Shown: piece by piece, positions 62,771 to 64,000 of the stretch
Layout: every line of letters begins with the position of its first letter
Numbering within the stretch: the first letter of the stretch is position 1
From: Vanilla planifolia
Taxonomy: Eukaryota > Streptophyta > Magnoliopsida > Asparagales > Orchidaceae
Length of the DNA stretch: 64,000 bases
Direction: 5' to 3'
Assembly: GCA_023846275.1 (NCBI GenBank)
Contig: CM043875.1
Location: 23,378,593-23,442,592, forward strand
The notes under the pieces: model-generated
Seen by the model: only the letters and a program-made list of their open reading frames with translations
Database searches by the model: none
Told to the model about the DNA's origin: nothing
Position numbers and translations under genes: made by a program

Positions 62771-64000
62771 TATGACATTATCTAGTAAGAGATGAACTAA
62801 AGAAGGTGTATGATAGAATGGTTATTAAGTCACATAAGAGATAATACTATAAAACTTGTATGCTTAATATGATACATCTTTATTCACCTATTATTAACAT
62901 CTTTTACTTTTTTTAACATCATAGCATGTGATATTGTAGTTTCAACCACTAAGCATTTTATGTTGTCTTAACATGTGTAGGTATAAATGGTATGTATTAT
63001 AGTTCACATATGTAATTGTATTAAGAAGAGCTTATAACATCCCAATTTTATAATAAAATGACATTCTATCATAATTTTGAGTTATTCAACTTTTTTAGAA
63101 TTTATGCAAATTTTTATAAATTTAATTACTTTCTTCTAAAAAAATAATACATAGCTAAAAAAGAGATATGACATGTCAAATGAGTGAGATGAAATGAAAA
63201 ATAAAGAGTACAAATTATTTAGAATCCAACAATAATAAGTTTGGTGAAATTAGAATTTTGTATGCAATGAAATAAAAGTTTAAAGATTTTTAAGATTTAA
63301 TAATTGATTACTTTTGAGCTTAGAAAAAATCCCAAAAAAATATTTAAAGTAATAAATAAAATTAAAAAAGATAATCAAATTTGACTAGGACATAAAATTT
63401 ATAAAAGTAATAATAAAGTTTTTTGACATAAAAAGTAGGTGTGACAATTCAAAATTAAGGGTCGAATGATTTTCAAAAGAAGTAACAAAAAACTATGAGC
63501 ATTTGTATTTGAAAATGATTAAAAATACTAAATGACATCAAAAAATATGAGAATTCTCCATCGAGTATATTGTGTTGAGGAGAATCCTATGAAGTTAGCT
63601 GGCAAAATTTTGGAAGTCAAATTACTAAAAACAATATAAGAAATATTAGAATTCCTTAAGTTTTGATTTAGTTTTTATTTTTCCTAAATCTTGAATCAAA
63701 TCGATAAAAGAAACCCAACTTAAGAGTGAATCTAAGTGGAGAAGATCTTTAGAAAGGGAAAATTCATGCATTTAAGGGAAGGAGATAAGACAAGAAGAGA
63801 GGGTTTAATTGGAGGAATTCGAAGTGCCAAGATGGTGAAGTTGCACCAAATGTATATAAGAGATGAAGGGTTATTAATTGCAAAAAAATTTGAGAACTTG
63901 GCAAAACATTTCTTACATGCAAGTCAATTGTGAGCCACAGGAGTGAGAAGAATTAAGAAAAGAATAATCAAACAAAAGTGTTTCTAAGAAAAGTTTGGGA

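Larger units (their letters stand above)
60476..64000. other. AT-rich region with tandem repeats; possible LTR start at about 63,034
   Basis: No coding domain recognised. At about 63,034 the plus strand reads ataacatcccaattttataat, similar to the start of Tekay-type LTRs in sense orientation (TGTTATACCCGGTAAAATTTTATG in the intact copy), so an old plus-strand LTR may begin here and run off the window. A 65-codon frame at 63736-63933 has no recognised domain. Confidence 0.35.

Noticed and set aside
63736..63933. 65-codon frame near the right edge
   Set aside because: Basic, no recognised domain, single short frame in probable old LTR sequence; not enough support.

Overview
The window looks like plant nuclear DNA: an intron-bearing vicilin-like (cupin) seed protein gene, a plant WNK-type kinase gene, and a large mass of plant Ty3/gypsy and Ty1/copia LTR retrotransposons in AT-rich sequence. 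The GC-rich coding exons of the kinase would fit a monocot, but the sequence does not settle the species. No bacterial-type operons, CRISPR arrays, rRNA or tRNA genes were seen.

Layout. 1-1,690: vicilin-like gene on the minus strand, 3' end outside the window, with a short promoter carrying seed-type elements. 1,870-3,720: AT-rich spacer. 3,740-13,984: layered old gypsy remnants, comprising an element here called A (plus strand), an LTR family here called B with a gag-protease-only internal region, and the 3' end of a second A element on the minus strand. 13,985-24,505: one complete, very young Ty3/gypsy chromovirus (Tekay/Del type, minus strand) with 2,993-bp LTRs showing no difference where compared and an unbroken 1,468-residue Gag-Pol with a C-terminal chromodomain. 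It sits inside the pol of the older minus-strand A element, which resumes at 24,506 and runs to about 27,700. 27,725-29,640: an extra A-type LTR and an 18-bp minisatellite. 30,420-40,100: two decayed Tekay-like elements on the minus strand. 41,640-44,061: WNK kinase gene on the plus strand with its leader. 44,339-49,124: decayed copia element starting 277 bp after the kinase stop codon. 49,700-54,330: AT-rich, probably old LTR sequence. 54,335-60,475: decayed short-LTR gypsy (Reina-like) on the minus strand. 60,476-64,000: AT-rich with microsatellites and decayed tandem repeats.

Only three loci look able to encode full-length protein domains: the vicilin-like gene, the WNK gene and the young chromovirus. 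The rest is a transposon graveyard in which coding remnants carry many stops at CAG, CGA and TGG positions, as expected from deamination of methylated cytosine. I found no clearly new molecular system. The items most worth a second look are the fresh chromovirus and the precise nesting it reveals, the repeat-rich GC-rich leader of that element, the gag-protease-only element, and the truncated WNK gene with upstream ORFs and a copia neighbour.
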